Part shown: positions 33,574 through 41,920 of the stretch, in pieces
Layout: each line of letters begins with the position of its first letter
Numbering within the stretch: position 1 is the stretch's first letter
DNA from: Phycisphaeraceae bacterium
GTDB taxonomy: Bacteria; Planctomycetota; Phycisphaerae; Phycisphaerales; UBA1924
NCBI GenBank assembly: GCA_020639135.1
Contig: JACKHE010000004.1
Location: 62,001-126,000 of the forward strand
DNA: 64,000 bases
Direction: 5' to 3'
Position numbers and translations under genes: made by a program
Notes under the pieces: model-generated
Seen by the model: only the letters and a program-made list of their open reading frames with translations
Database searches by the model: none
What the model was told of the DNA's origin: nothing

Positions 33574-34715
33574 CGGGTCAGGGCCTTGCAGAGGTGTTCG
33601 AGGTCGTCGTCGGTCAGGGCCGCGTGGAGGGAGAGGCGGACTCGGGCGGTTCCGGGGGGGACGGTCGGGGGGCGGATGGCGGGGGCGGCGATGCCGGCGT
33701 CGTGGAGTTTTGTGGCGAGCGCGACGGCGCGTTCGGGGTCGCCCACGATGAGCGGGATGATCGGGGTGGGGTCGGTCTCGGAGGGCGCGACGGGCCAGCC
33801 CTGCGCGGCGAGGGCCCCGCGGACGCGGCGGGTGATCGCGGTCAGGCGCTCGCGGCGGTCGGGCTCGTCGCGGAGGACGTCGAGGGCGGCGTCGATGGCG
33901 GCGGCCTGCGCCGGGGGGACGGCGGTGGTGTAGATGTGGGCGCGGGCGAAGTTCTCGATCGCTTCGCAGACCAGTGCGGGGGCGGTGATGAGGCCGCCGA
34001 GGGCGCCGAGGGCCTTGCTGGCGGTGGCGACGGCGATGTCGGCGAGGTGGCCCAGTTGGGCGTCGAGGCCGGCGCCTTGCGGGCCCAGGACGCCGGTGGC
34101 GTGGGCCTCGTCGATGATGAGGCAGGCGCGGCCGGCGCAGGTATCGCGGACGGCGGCGAGGGCGGGGAGGTCGGCGAGGTCGCCGTCCATGGAGAAGACG
34201 GTGTCGGTGACGATCCAGACGGTGGATTCGGGGGCTTGCGCGAGGTGTCGGTGCGCGAGTTCGTGCGCGCGCGGTGCGTCCTTGTGCGGGAAGGTGCGGA
34301 ATGTGACGGCGCGCATCGCGGTGGCGAGGCGCGCGGCGTCGATGATGCTGGCGTGCGCGAGCTTGTCGGCGAGGATGCAGTCGCCGGCGTCTGGGAGCGC
34401 GGTCAGGACGCTGAGGTTGGCGTGGTAGCCGGTGGGCGTGAGGAGGGCGCGCTCGGCGTTCTTGAACTGCGCGAAGCGGCGCTCGAGTCGCTGGTGGATG
34501 GGGAGGGTCCCGCCGGCGAGGCGGGAAGCGCCGGCGCCGACGCCGAGCTCGGTCGCGGCGCGGCGGACGGCCTCGACGAGCGCGGGGTGGCGGCGCAGGG
34601 CGAGGTAGTCGTTGGAGGTCAGGTCGATGCGGTGATCGTCGATGGGGCGCGCGGCGCGGAGGAGGCCTCGTTCGCGCTGGGCGCGGAGCCGCTCGCTCAG
34701 GCGTTCACGCCACAT
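33570..34715 (-). CDS. bioF: 8-amino-7-oxononanoate synthase (alpha-oxoamine synthase)
   Basis: This 381-aa PLP enzyme of the alpha-oxoamine synthase family most likely condenses pimeloyl-thioester with alanine in biotin synthesis. Visible features are 'LTSNDYLALRRHP', 'GVGAGASRLAGGT', 'PTGYHANLSVL', 'IIDEAHATGVLGPQGAG' and the PLP lysine in 'TASKALGALGG' near residue 230. Glycine C-acetyltransferase (Kbl) is closely related. The short length and the LTSNDYL start favour BioF. No other biotin gene is next to it. It overlaps the zinc-ribbon membrane protein gene. Confidence 0.85.
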   Translation of the reverse strand: MWRERLSERLRAQRERGLLRAARPIDDHRIDLTSNDYLALRRHPALVEAVRRAATELGVGAGASRLAGGTLPIHQRLERRFAQFKNAERALLTPTGYHANLSVLTALPDAGDCILADKLAHASIIDAARLATAMRAVTFRTFPHKDAPRAHELAHRHLAQAPESTVWIVTDTVFSMDGDLADLPALAAVRDTCAGRACLIIDEAHATGVLGPQGAGLDAQLGHLADIAVATASKALGALGGLITAPALVCEAIENFARAHIYTTAVPPAQAAAIDAALDVLRDEPDRRERLTAITRRVRGALAAQGWPVAPSETDPTPIIPLIVGDPERAVALATKLHDAGIAAPAIRPPTVPPGTARVRLSLHAALTDDDLEHLCKALTR

Positions 34716-34785
34716 TTGTTGTGGGGGTGGGGATGTGGTTCATCGCGGTGGCGCGCCGTGGGGGGAAGCGGCGCGCTGTTGCGGA

Positions 34786-35163
34786 TCAGCGGACGACGCG
34801 GCCGTCGGCGGTGGTGGCGCCGTCGGGGCTGATTCGTCCGACGACCTTGATCTCGGGCTTGGCGGCGGGCTGCTGGTTGTCGCCGTCAACGCGCGCCTGC
34901 ATGAGGCGACCGACCTTGAACTTGACGGTCTTCTTTGCGGGGACGAAGACGCGTTCGAGCGTTTTGGGGTTCTGCGCGGTTCGGGGCGCGCGTTCCTTGA
35001 CTTCGAAAACGCCGAAGTCTCGGAACTCGAGGCGGTTGCCTTCGGCGAGCTCCTCGATGATGGCGTCGAGAAAGGACTGGATTGTTTGTTTGACGACGGT
35101 TCGCTTCTGATCGGTCTGATCCGCGATCCTGTCGATGAGGTCTTTCTTGGTGATCGTCGTCAT
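34786..35163 (-). CDS. hup: HU/IHF-family DNA-binding protein
   Basis: This 125-aa histone-like protein bends and compacts DNA. The core, residues 1-92, matches HU. 'TKKDLIDRIADQTDQKRTVVKQTIQSFLDAIIEELAEG' forms the dimer helices. 'RLEFRDFGVFEVKERAPRTAQNPKT' leads into the DNA-binding arm, in which RNPxT reads QNPKT. About 30 extra residues rich in Pro, Asp and Gly follow the usual end. It could equally be called IHF-like. A 32-bp near-palindrome lies about 200 nt upstream of its start. Confidence 0.92.
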   Translation of the reverse strand: MTTITKKDLIDRIADQTDQKRTVVKQTIQSFLDAIIEELAEGNRLEFRDFGVFEVKERAPRTAQNPKTLERVFVPAKKTVKFKVGRLMQARVDGDNQQPAAKPEIKVVGRISPDGATTADGRVVR

Positions 35164-35361
35164 GTGCCGCAGCGCCCCTTGCTGGCGACGGTGTCAGACC
35201 GACCCGCGACCGCGATCCTGGGACCACCCCACCGAGGGACCGCGTCGCCGGGCTCGCCGTGACCGGAAGAATCACGACGGAACGGCGCCGTCAGCAACGC
35301 CCAGTATCACGACCGGATGATCGTTGGTCAAGATCCTTGCAGGGTTTACGTCACGCAGACG

Positions 35362-35393
35362 GGGACACGTCGTCGATATCGATGACATGTCCC
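35362..35393. promoter_or_regulatory. 32-bp near-palindrome upstream of hup
   Basis: GGGACACGTCGTCGAT (35362-35377) faces ATCGATGACATGTCCC (35378-35393); 14 of 16 positions pair. The outer GGGACACGTC half-site also occurs twice in the palindrome at 699-730, in the opposite arrangement. It lies between the small lipoprotein stop and the hup start and could serve hup as an operator. Confidence 0.4.
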
Positions 35394-35409
35394 GCGTGGA
35401 ATCCGCGGC

Positions 35410-35703
35410 TCAGCGTCGCACGCCGAGATCCCTGTCGCGGCGAGAATATTCGGGGAACACGAAGAGCGGCGCTGCGGCGGCGTCTCGTCCCTGAGCGGGG
35501 GATTGCGGGGGGAGGACGGCGTGGATCCTCGGCGCGAGCAGGGGCGAGCCTGGGCTGGTGAAGCCGTGGCTCCGGACGCATCCGGCGGCGAGGGACACGC
35601 ACGCGCCCGCGAGGGCGAACGCGAGGGCGTCCGAGAAAGGCCGCGCTGAGCGGGTCTGACGGGGCAGAAACGCGGGATTGCCGGAGTCTCGCGGGTTGCG
35701 CAT
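35410..35703 (-). CDS. Small putative lipoprotein
   Basis: This 97-aa frame begins MRNPRDSGNPAFLPRQ and has a hydrophobic signal 'ALAFALAGACVSLAAGC' whose lipobox L-A-A-G-C is convincing. The mature part is Pro/Ser/Ala-rich and ends in 'PLFVFPEYSRRDRDLGVRR'. There is no clear ribosome binding site. It diverges from the YjbQ-type gene. The lipobox is the main argument that it is expressed; a chance open frame in GC-rich DNA cannot be excluded. Confidence 0.42.
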   Translation of the reverse strand: MRNPRDSGNPAFLPRQTRSARPFSDALAFALAGACVSLAAGCVRSHGFTSPGSPLLAPRIHAVLPPQSPAQGRDAAAAPLFVFPEYSRRDRDLGVRR

Positions 35704-35857
35704 GGCACTGATATTGTGCGCTGCGAGCGGCCGGGGGCCTGTGGAAATCCGTGGGAAAGTTCGGCGCCGGTGGTGCAATCGTCAGGACCGGCGCGACCGA
35801 TGCGACCGGCGGCGGCGTGTCTCGCGGCGGGCGGCGCGCGGCGCGAGGAGGGGCGGG

Positions 35858-36292
35858 ATGCACACGACACTGACGGTCGAGACACGAGGGAAGGGGCTGC
35901 ACGAGATCACCTCGGCGGTGCGGCGCGCGGTGTCGGCGCTGCTGGAGCGGGACACGTCACAGTCCGGATCGGCCTCGGCGTCGGGGCTTTGCGTGGTGTT
36001 CATCCGGCACACGTCGGCGAGCCTGACGATCCAGGAGAACGCGGACCCGAGCGCCCGGCGGGACCTGGAGGCGTGGCTGGAGCGGTTGGTTCCCGAGGGC
36101 GATGCGCTCTTCACGCACACGAGCGAGGGGCCGGACGACATGCCTTCGCACATCAAGGCCGCGCTGACGGGCGTGTCGCTGTCGATCCCGGTGATCGACG
36201 GTGCGCTGGCGCTGGGGACGTGGCAGGGGATCTATGTGTGGGAGCACCGGGCGCGACGGCATGCGCGCGAGGTGATCGTGTCGATCGTGTGA
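35858..36292 (+). CDS. YjbQ/UPF0047 family protein
   Basis: This 144-aa protein belongs to the secondary thiamine-phosphate synthase (YjbQ/UPF0047) family. Family residues are visible in 'GLHEITSAV', 'CVVFIRHTSASLTIQENADP', 'HTSEGPDDMPSHIKAALTG', 'IPVIDGALALGTWQGIYVWEHR' and the end 'REVIVSIV'. The conserved histidines and acidic residues form a metal-like site. The physiological role is uncertain in most bacteria. GGAG lies 7 nt before the ATG at 35858, which is chosen over the longer frame. It stands alone between a divergent small lipoprotein gene and a convergent redoxin gene. Confidence 0.92.
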   Translation: MHTTLTVETRGKGLHEITSAVRRAVSALLERDTSQSGSASASGLCVVFIRHTSASLTIQENADPSARRDLEAWLERLVPEGDALFTHTSEGPDDMPSHIKAALTGVSLSIPVIDGALALGTWQGIYVWEHRARRHAREVIVSIV

Positions 36293-36310
36293 ATCCGCTG
36301 CGCTGTGGGT

Positions 36311-36877
36311 TCAGGGCTTCCACTTGATGTTGCAGCCGATGCTGGGCCACTGCTCGGGGGCGCAGGGTTTGTCGTTGGCGGTCGCGTCGATGGCGGCGCG
36401 GAGGTCGGCGCCGGTGACGGGGGCGTCGTTGCCTGGGCGCGAGTCGTCGAGCTGCCCTCGGTAGGTCAGTTTCCCCTTGCGGTCGAAGAGGAAGAAGTCG
36501 GGCGTGCAGGAGGCGGAGAAGGCGCGGGCGACGTCCTGCGATTCGTCGTGGCAGTACGGGAAGGTGTATCCCCGGTTCGCGGCTTCGGCTGTCATCTTGC
36601 CGGGGCTGTCGCCGGGGTGGGTGTTGACGTCGTTGCTGCAGATCGCGACGCAGCCGACACCCAGGGCGTGGCAGTGGCGCCCGATGTTGGCGAGCTCGCT
36701 CGCGACGTGGATGACGAAGGGGCAGTGGTTGCAGATGAACATGACGAGCAGGCCGTGCTCGCCCATGGCGGCGTCGCGGGTAACGCGTCCGGCATGGACC
36801 GCGGCGTTCGTGTTGGGGAGGTCGAAGTCGGGGCAGGGTGTTCCCAGTTCGAGCATGGTGGATTCGGTGGCGGCCAT
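36311..36877 (-). CDS. Thioredoxin-fold peroxiredoxin-like protein
   Basis: This 188-aa redoxin has a domain of the AhpC-TSA type. It begins 'LGTPCPDFDLPNTNA', and the active segment 'LLVMFICNHCPFVIHVASELANIG' contains C-x2-C-P-F-V. That CNHCPFV form is typical of a thioredoxin-family group frequent in planctomycetes and Bacteroidota. 'CTPDFFLFDRKGKLTYRGQLDD' is the usual later segment with the cis-Pro. There is no signal peptide, so it acts in the cytoplasm. It is 26 nt upstream of the amidohydrolase stop boundary, in the opposite reading sense to YjbQ. Confidence 0.88.
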   Translation of the reverse strand: MAATESTMLELGTPCPDFDLPNTNAAVHAGRVTRDAAMGEHGLLVMFICNHCPFVIHVASELANIGRHCHALGVGCVAICSNDVNTHPGDSPGKMTAEAANRGYTFPYCHDESQDVARAFSASCTPDFFLFDRKGKLTYRGQLDDSRPGNDAPVTGADLRAAIDATANDKPCAPEQWPSIGCNIKWKP

Positions 36878-36902
36878 GGTGCTTGCTCCGTGTCGGTGGT
36901 GT

Positions 36903-38612
36903 TCAGTCGCGCTGGTGGACGATGTCGCCGCCGACGATGGTCGTGGTGACGGTGGTTTCCGGGATCTGATCGATGGGGATGTTCAGGATGTCGCGGTCGA
37001 GGATGATGAAGTCGGCGTCGTAGCCTGGCTTGAGCGCGCCGGTGTGGGTCTCGGTGAAGAGCGCGTGGGCGGCGCCTGAGGTGTAGGCGCGGAGCGCCTC
37101 CTCGACGGTGATGGCGTTCTCCGGGAGGAAGGTGTCGCCGTTCATGGTTAATGCGCTGACGGCGGCATGGATGCCGAGGAAGGGGTTGACGGAGACGACG
37201 GGCCAGTCGCTGCCGAAGGCGAGGTTGGCGTTCTGGTCGGTGAAGTCGCGGTAGGCGTAGCTGGAGCGGAGTCGCTGGGCGCCGAGTCGCTGCTCGGCGT
37301 AGCGGCCGTCGTCGGCCTTGTGCAGTGGTTGCATGCTGGGGATGACGCCGAGCTGCGCGTAGCGCCGGACGTCGTCGTCGAGGACGTGCTGGGCGTGCTC
37401 GACGCGGGGTCGGACTCTGGCGCGGAGTGGAGCGGGGATCTCGGCGAACCAGTCGAGGAGTTCGTGGTTGGCGCGGTCGCCGATGGCGTGGACGGCGGGC
37501 TGGAGCCCCATGCCGGCGCCGAGGAGGATGAGTTCGCGGAGCGTCCCGTCGCCGGCCATGGCCAGCGGCATGCCGGCGTTGCGCTGGTCCTCGTCGGGGG
37601 GGTTGTCGTTGTAGGGTTTGGTCATCCAGGCGGTGCGGGAGCCGAGGGAGCCGTCCATGAATCCCTTGAAGCCGAGGACCTTGACGCGGTCGGAGAGGTC
37701 GCGGTGGGTGAGGGCCCACTCGAGGATGGGGCGCCAGTCGGCGATGGTGTCATCGCCGATGAAGATGGACACGCCGATGCGGATGGGGAGTTCGCCGTCC
37801 TGGTCGAGGGCGGCCATCGCCCTGGCGGTTTCGGGGGATTCGATGGCGCCGATCTGCGTGACGCCGAGGCGGACGCACTCGCGGGCCGCGATGCGGAGGT
37901 TGCGCTTTCTCGCGTCAAGGGAGTCTGTAGATGGCGCGGCGCGCCAGATGAGGTCCTGCGCTTCCTCGTAGATCTCGCCGGAGAGCCTGCCGTCGGGGAG
38001 GCGGCCGAACTTGCCGCCCGGGGGCGCGGGGGTGTGCTCATCCACCCCTGCGCGGCGCATGGCGCTGCGGCTGGCGAGGAGTTGGTGGCCGTCCATGCGG
38101 ACGAGGATGGTGGGCCTGCCGCCTGCGGCGCTGTCGAGCTCGTCGGCGGTGGGCGGTTCGGGGTCTTCCCAGCCCTCGGCGGACCAGCCTCGGCCGAGGA
38201 CCCAGGCGTCATCATCGAGATCGCTCGCGGCGTCGCGGATCATGCGGAGCATGTCCTGCTTGCCGGTGGCGTCGCGGAGCGCGATCCAGCCGAGGGTCGC
38301 GCCGGCGTTGTTGAGGTGGACGTGAGCGTCGATGAGCCCCGGGAGGATTCGGGCGCCGTGCGCGTCGATGACGCGGGTGTGTTCGCCGATTGTGGCGCGG
38401 ATGATCTCGTCGTCGCCGACGGCGATGACTCTGCCGTCGAGGACGGCGAGGGCCTGCGCGTGGGGGTTGTCGCGGTCGTTGGTCCAGATTCGCGCGTCGA
38501 TGACGGCGAGGTCGGCGTGGACGCGCGGGGTCTGTGCGTGGGAGTTCATGGCGATGGCGCTCCAGAGCGCGAGGGCGGTGGTCGCGGCGATCGTCGCGGG
38601 CGTGCGGGTCAT
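36903..38612 (-). CDS. Exported YtcJ-like amidohydrolase
   Basis: This 569-aa metal-dependent hydrolase of the YtcJ-type amidohydrolase subgroup has a signal peptide (residues 1-26, MTRTPATIAATTALALW...SHAQ). The metal-binding pair appears as 'LPGLIDAHVHLN'. Later landmarks are 'KGFMDGSLGSRTAWM', 'AVHAIGDRANHELLDWF', 'RVEHAQHV' and 'FGSDWPVVSVNPFLGI'. C-terminal 'GALKPGYDADFIILDRDIL' closes the composite beta domain. Substrates of this group are mostly unknown. The start is set at the signal peptide ATG; a longer open frame upstream is antisense or shifted noise over the ABC gene. Confidence 0.93.
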   Translation of the reverse strand: MTRTPATIAATTALALWSAIAMNSHAQTPRVHADLAVIDARIWTNDRDNPHAQALAVLDGRVIAVGDDEIIRATIGEHTRVIDAHGARILPGLIDAHVHLNNAGATLGWIALRDATGKQDMLRMIRDAASDLDDDAWVLGRGWSAEGWEDPEPPTADELDSAAGGRPTILVRMDGHQLLASRSAMRRAGVDEHTPAPPGGKFGRLPDGRLSGEIYEEAQDLIWRAAPSTDSLDARKRNLRIAARECVRLGVTQIGAIESPETARAMAALDQDGELPIRIGVSIFIGDDTIADWRPILEWALTHRDLSDRVKVLGFKGFMDGSLGSRTAWMTKPYNDNPPDEDQRNAGMPLAMAGDGTLRELILLGAGMGLQPAVHAIGDRANHELLDWFAEIPAPLRARVRPRVEHAQHVLDDDVRRYAQLGVIPSMQPLHKADDGRYAEQRLGAQRLRSSYAYRDFTDQNANLAFGSDWPVVSVNPFLGIHAAVSALTMNGDTFLPENAITVEEALRAYTSGAAHALFTETHTGALKPGYDADFIILDRDILNIPIDQIPETTVTTTIVGGDIVHQRD

Positions 38613-38644
38613 GCGGTGGATTGTAGGGGGAGCCGCGCGGGGGC

Positions 38645-40609
38645 TCAGCGTGACGAGGGGAGGATCGCGGGGAGTGCGTCCTCGTCCTGTTCGTCGTTCT
38701 CGTCCTCGACCTGCATGCGGAGGAGCCTGGCGTAGTGTCCGCGGAGTTCGAGGAGCTGCTCGTGGGGGCCGATCTCGGTGATGGCGCCGTTCTCGATGAC
38801 GACGATTCGGCTGGAGTTGCGGATGGTGCTGAGGCGGTGGGCGATGACGAAGCTGGTGCGGCCCTTCATGAGTTGTTCGAGGCTGCGCTGGATGAGTCGT
38901 TCGCTGGCGGTGTCGAGGCTGCTGGTGGCCTCGTCGAGGATGAGGATCCTGGGGTCGGCCAGGACGGCGCGGGCGATGGCGATGCGCTGCTTCTGTCCGC
39001 CGCTGAGGCGGACGCCGCGCTCGCCGATGAGGGTCTCGTAGCCGTTCTCGGTCTCGGTGATGAAGTCGTGGGCGTTGGCGACCTTGGCCGCGCGCTCGAT
39101 GTCGGCGTGGGGTGAGTCGGGCCTGGCGTAGGCGATGTTCTGCGCGATGGTCCCGTCGAAGAGGAAGATCTCCTGCTCGACGATGCCCAGGAGAGAGCGG
39201 TAGTCGGCGAGGTTGATGTCGCGGAGGTCGGCGCCGTCGATGGTGACGACGCCCTCGGTGGGGTCGTAGAAGCGTGCGACGAGGTTGCAGAGTGTTGTCT
39301 TTCCGGCGCCGCTGGGGCCGACGAGGGCGATGGTCTCGCCGGGCCGGACGTCGAGGTCGATGCCGGAGAGGGCTTCGTGCTCGGCCTTGGGGTAGCGGAA
39401 TCGGACGCCCCGGAGTGCGATGGCGCCCTTGACCTGGTCGCGTGGGAGCCTGGCGCCGACGTCGGCGCCGCCGAACTCCTGTTCCTCTTCGAGGAGGTCG
39501 AGGAAGCGGTCGAATCCGGCGAGGTTGTTCTGCGCGGCGGTGGCGGTGGAGGCGAGTGTCTCGAGCGGCGCGAGGAGCATGATGAGGTAGGCGGAGAACA
39601 TCATGACGTCGCCGATGGTCAGGGACTTGTTGATGACGCCGAGGCCGCCGTAGAGGAGGACGCCGACGGAGGCGAAGGGGATCATGAGCTGCCAGGAGAC
39701 GTCGATGGCGCGTGATCGCCACCAGGCGAGGATCTCCTGGCGGAGCATGAAGTTGTTGAGTCCGACGAATCGTGCGGACTCGCCGCGTTCACGGCCGAAG
39801 CCCCGGACGACGCGCATGCCGCCGAAGGCCTCGGCGCTCTGGGAATCGACGAGTGTGCGGGAGTTGCGGATGTCGCGGTACACGGGTCGGATGGCGTTGA
39901 TCCAGGTCCGGTGCGTGAACCAGATGATTGGGATGAGGGCGAGGGCGCCGAAGAGGAGCCGCCAGTCCACGGAGGCGAGGATGATCATGGTGCCGGCGAG
40001 CTGGATGACGGCGCGCCAGGGGTTGTAGATGAGGGAGAAGACGAGCTCGGCGGCGCCTCCGGCGTCGTCGCGGAGGAAGCTGGACATGCCGCCGCTCTTG
40101 AGCTCGTACACGCGTGAGAGCGGGAGGCGGACGGCGTGCTCGAAGGCCTTCCGGCGGAGGTTGGCCTGGAGGACTTTCGTCAGTCGGGTCATGCGCCAGC
40201 GGCCGATCATGGAGAAGATGACGGCGAGGATGGAGGCCGTGACCATGGCGCCGGCGAGAGTCCAAAGGAGCGTCGAGCGGTCGGTGGAGACGCGCGCCCA
40301 GGCGGGGAGGCCCTCGGGGCCGGGGTTGTCGGTGAGGATGTAGTCGATGACGACCTTGGTCGCCGCGGGCATGATGAGCTGGAGGAGCGTGGCGATGGTG
40401 AGCGTGGTCAGGGCGCCGGCGAGGAGCCAGCGCCGGCCCCGGAGCATGGCCCAGAACCCGCCGAGGAGCGCGTGGATGGGCCGGGTGCGGCTGCGGCTGA
40501 GTCTGGGCTGCTTGTCGTGCTCGGCGACAGCGTCCTGTGATCGCTGCTCGCGTCTGCGCTCGCGGTACTGGGCGTAGCGCTGCCGGCTTGTCTGGTGGAG
40601 GTCACGCAT
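38645..40609 (-). CDS. ABC exporter, fused permease and ATPase (MsbA-like)
   Basis: This 654-aa half-transporter has a six-helix exporter domain at residues 50-370, followed by an ATPase domain. Walker A is 'LVGPSGAGKTTLCN' near residue 430, the signature is 'RLSGGQKQRIAIARA', Walker B is 'ILILDEATSSLD' and the switch histidine is in 'VIAHRLSTIRN'. This type flips lipids or exports drugs and lipid-linked material. The substrate is unknown. The ATG at 40609 gives an N-terminus of usual length; 30 further residues of open frame have no ribosome binding site. The C-terminus is very acidic (DENDEQDED). Confidence 0.95.
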   Translation of the reverse strand: MRDLHQTSRQRYAQYRERRREQRSQDAVAEHDKQPRLSRSRTRPIHALLGGFWAMLRGRRWLLAGALTTLTIATLLQLIMPAATKVVIDYILTDNPGPEGLPAWARVSTDRSTLLWTLAGAMVTASILAVIFSMIGRWRMTRLTKVLQANLRRKAFEHAVRLPLSRVYELKSGGMSSFLRDDAGGAAELVFSLIYNPWRAVIQLAGTMIILASVDWRLLFGALALIPIIWFTHRTWINAIRPVYRDIRNSRTLVDSQSAEAFGGMRVVRGFGRERGESARFVGLNNFMLRQEILAWWRSRAIDVSWQLMIPFASVGVLLYGGLGVINKSLTIGDVMMFSAYLIMLLAPLETLASTATAAQNNLAGFDRFLDLLEEEQEFGGADVGARLPRDQVKGAIALRGVRFRYPKAEHEALSGIDLDVRPGETIALVGPSGAGKTTLCNLVARFYDPTEGVVTIDGADLRDINLADYRSLLGIVEQEIFLFDGTIAQNIAYARPDSPHADIERAAKVANAHDFITETENGYETLIGERGVRLSGGQKQRIAIARAVLADPRILILDEATSSLDTASERLIQRSLEQLMKGRTSFVIAHRLSTIRNSSRIVVIENGAITEIGPHEQLLELRGHYARLLRMQVEDENDEQDEDALPAILPSSR

Positions 40610-40747
40610 GCGCGGTGGAGTCGTGTCGGCGCGGCGCTGGTGGGGCCCCCTCGGTGGTGCGTCCGTGCGCCGGAAACGCAAGGATAGGGCGCGTGGCATC
40701 GGACCGGCGGATCAAGCCGGGCACGCGGTGTCGGGGGTGCTGTGGGA

Positions 40748-41656
40748 TCAGAAGTCGATGCCGCGGTAGCCGTTGAACGTGCAGTTCACGGGATCGCCGG
40801 GGACGCCGCTGGTGTCGAAGGGGGAGACGGCGGTGGGCTGGGCGTCGGCCCAGTTCTTGAGCGAGACGGAGCCATCGACGAAGGCGACGTGGTGCCAGCC
40901 CTCGCCGGCGCGGGGCCAGTCGTTGTGGTAGAGGAGTCCCTTGCGCGCGGGGTTGGCGACGTTGGCGAAGGTGACGCGGCGGGCGTTGTTGCGGACCCAA
41001 CTGGTGCTGCGGATGGCGCCGGGGTTGGACCAGACGCGGGCGTCGGTGAGGAGGGTCAGGCCGAGGCGGTACTCGGTCTGGAGGTGCGCGATGGAGCCGG
41101 AGCGGTAGTCCATGGCGTTCTCGACGAGGTCGTCCATGGAGACGTCCTCGATGATGCCGGGCTCGGGCTCGCTGCCTCCGGGCGTGGAGATGCCTGGGGC
41201 GGTGGGTTCGGAAGGGGCCTCGGCCGGGTTGACGAGGGTGCTGGGCGCGATCTCGAGTTCCTCCTCGGGGATGTCGGCGTATGAGGAGTGCCAGTATGGC
41301 TGGACCTGCCCGTTGTACATCTGGCGGAGAAGGTTGGGCCAGAGCTCGTTCTGGAGTGGGTAGAGACCCCATCCGCGGTCGTCGTTGTGAAAGACGCCGT
41401 AGTAGCCGCGGGAGGCGGCGGAGTTCTCGTAGGGGCTTCCGGCGTTGGCGATGGCGCCGTTGCGGTCCGTGCTCCAGGCGACGAAGTCGCTGTGGGTGGC
41501 GCGGAGGTTGGCGAGATCGACGAGGTTCCGCGACTTGCTCTTGATGCTGGAGACGGCGACGAGCAGGATGGCGATGAGCGCCGCCATGATCGCGATGGCG
41601 ATGACGAGTTCGACGAGGGTGAAGCCTCGGCGTGTCTGGTTCATTCTTCCGGCCAT
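40748..41656 (-). CDS. Prepilin-like protein with diverged C-terminal motif
   Basis: This 302-aa protein has a classic type IV prepilin start: MAGRMNQTRR, then G-F-T-L-V-E-L-V-I-A-I-A-I-M and a hydrophobic helix. Cleavage is expected after the Gly. GGAGG lies 5 nt before the ATG at 41656. The C-terminal region reads 'GWHHVAFVDGSVSLKNW', close to the planctomycete H-X9-DG ending but with the histidines shifted, so the motif is not exact. A central acidic Pro/Glu-rich stretch is probably flexible. It diverges from the Ser/Thr kinase gene across 264 nt. Confidence 0.87.
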   Translation of the reverse strand: MAGRMNQTRRGFTLVELVIAIAIMAALIAILLVAVSSIKSKSRNLVDLANLRATHSDFVAWSTDRNGAIANAGSPYENSAASRGYYGVFHNDDRGWGLYPLQNELWPNLLRQMYNGQVQPYWHSSYADIPEEELEIAPSTLVNPAEAPSEPTAPGISTPGGSEPEPGIIEDVSMDDLVENAMDYRSGSIAHLQTEYRLGLTLLTDARVWSNPGAIRSTSWVRNNARRVTFANVANPARKGLLYHNDWPRAGEGWHHVAFVDGSVSLKNWADAQPTAVSPFDTSGVPGDPVNCTFNGYRGIDF

Positions 41657-41920
41657 CGACCCCTCCTCAATCCAGGTCGGATGTCGCGACAGATGCCGCA
41701 TCAGGGTACCGGAATCGGGGGGGGAAACCAAGAAGGAACCGGGGAAAACCCCTAGGAAACTCCAGTATTGGGGGCGGCGCGGGGCCATTGCGTGTCCTGG
41801 AGGGGGTGGACCATTGCGGCGGGGCCCTGGGGCTGCAAGAATCGAACTCGTTGAAGAATCAGGGCTTGCAGAGTTGTACGTGATCGGGGGCCGATCAGTT
41901 CCGTCTGCGGGAGTCGATGC

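Noticed and set aside
36903..39722. 939-aa frame joining the amidohydrolase with upstream sequence
   Set aside because: The first ~370 residues are an Arg/His-rich misreading of the ABC transporter gene. The signal peptide at 38612 marks the true start.
41815..41885. tRNA-like T-loop (minus strand GTTCGATTC followed by CAGCCCCA)
   Set aside because: The T-stem does not pair, and no D-arm, anticodon arm or acceptor stem could be built around it.
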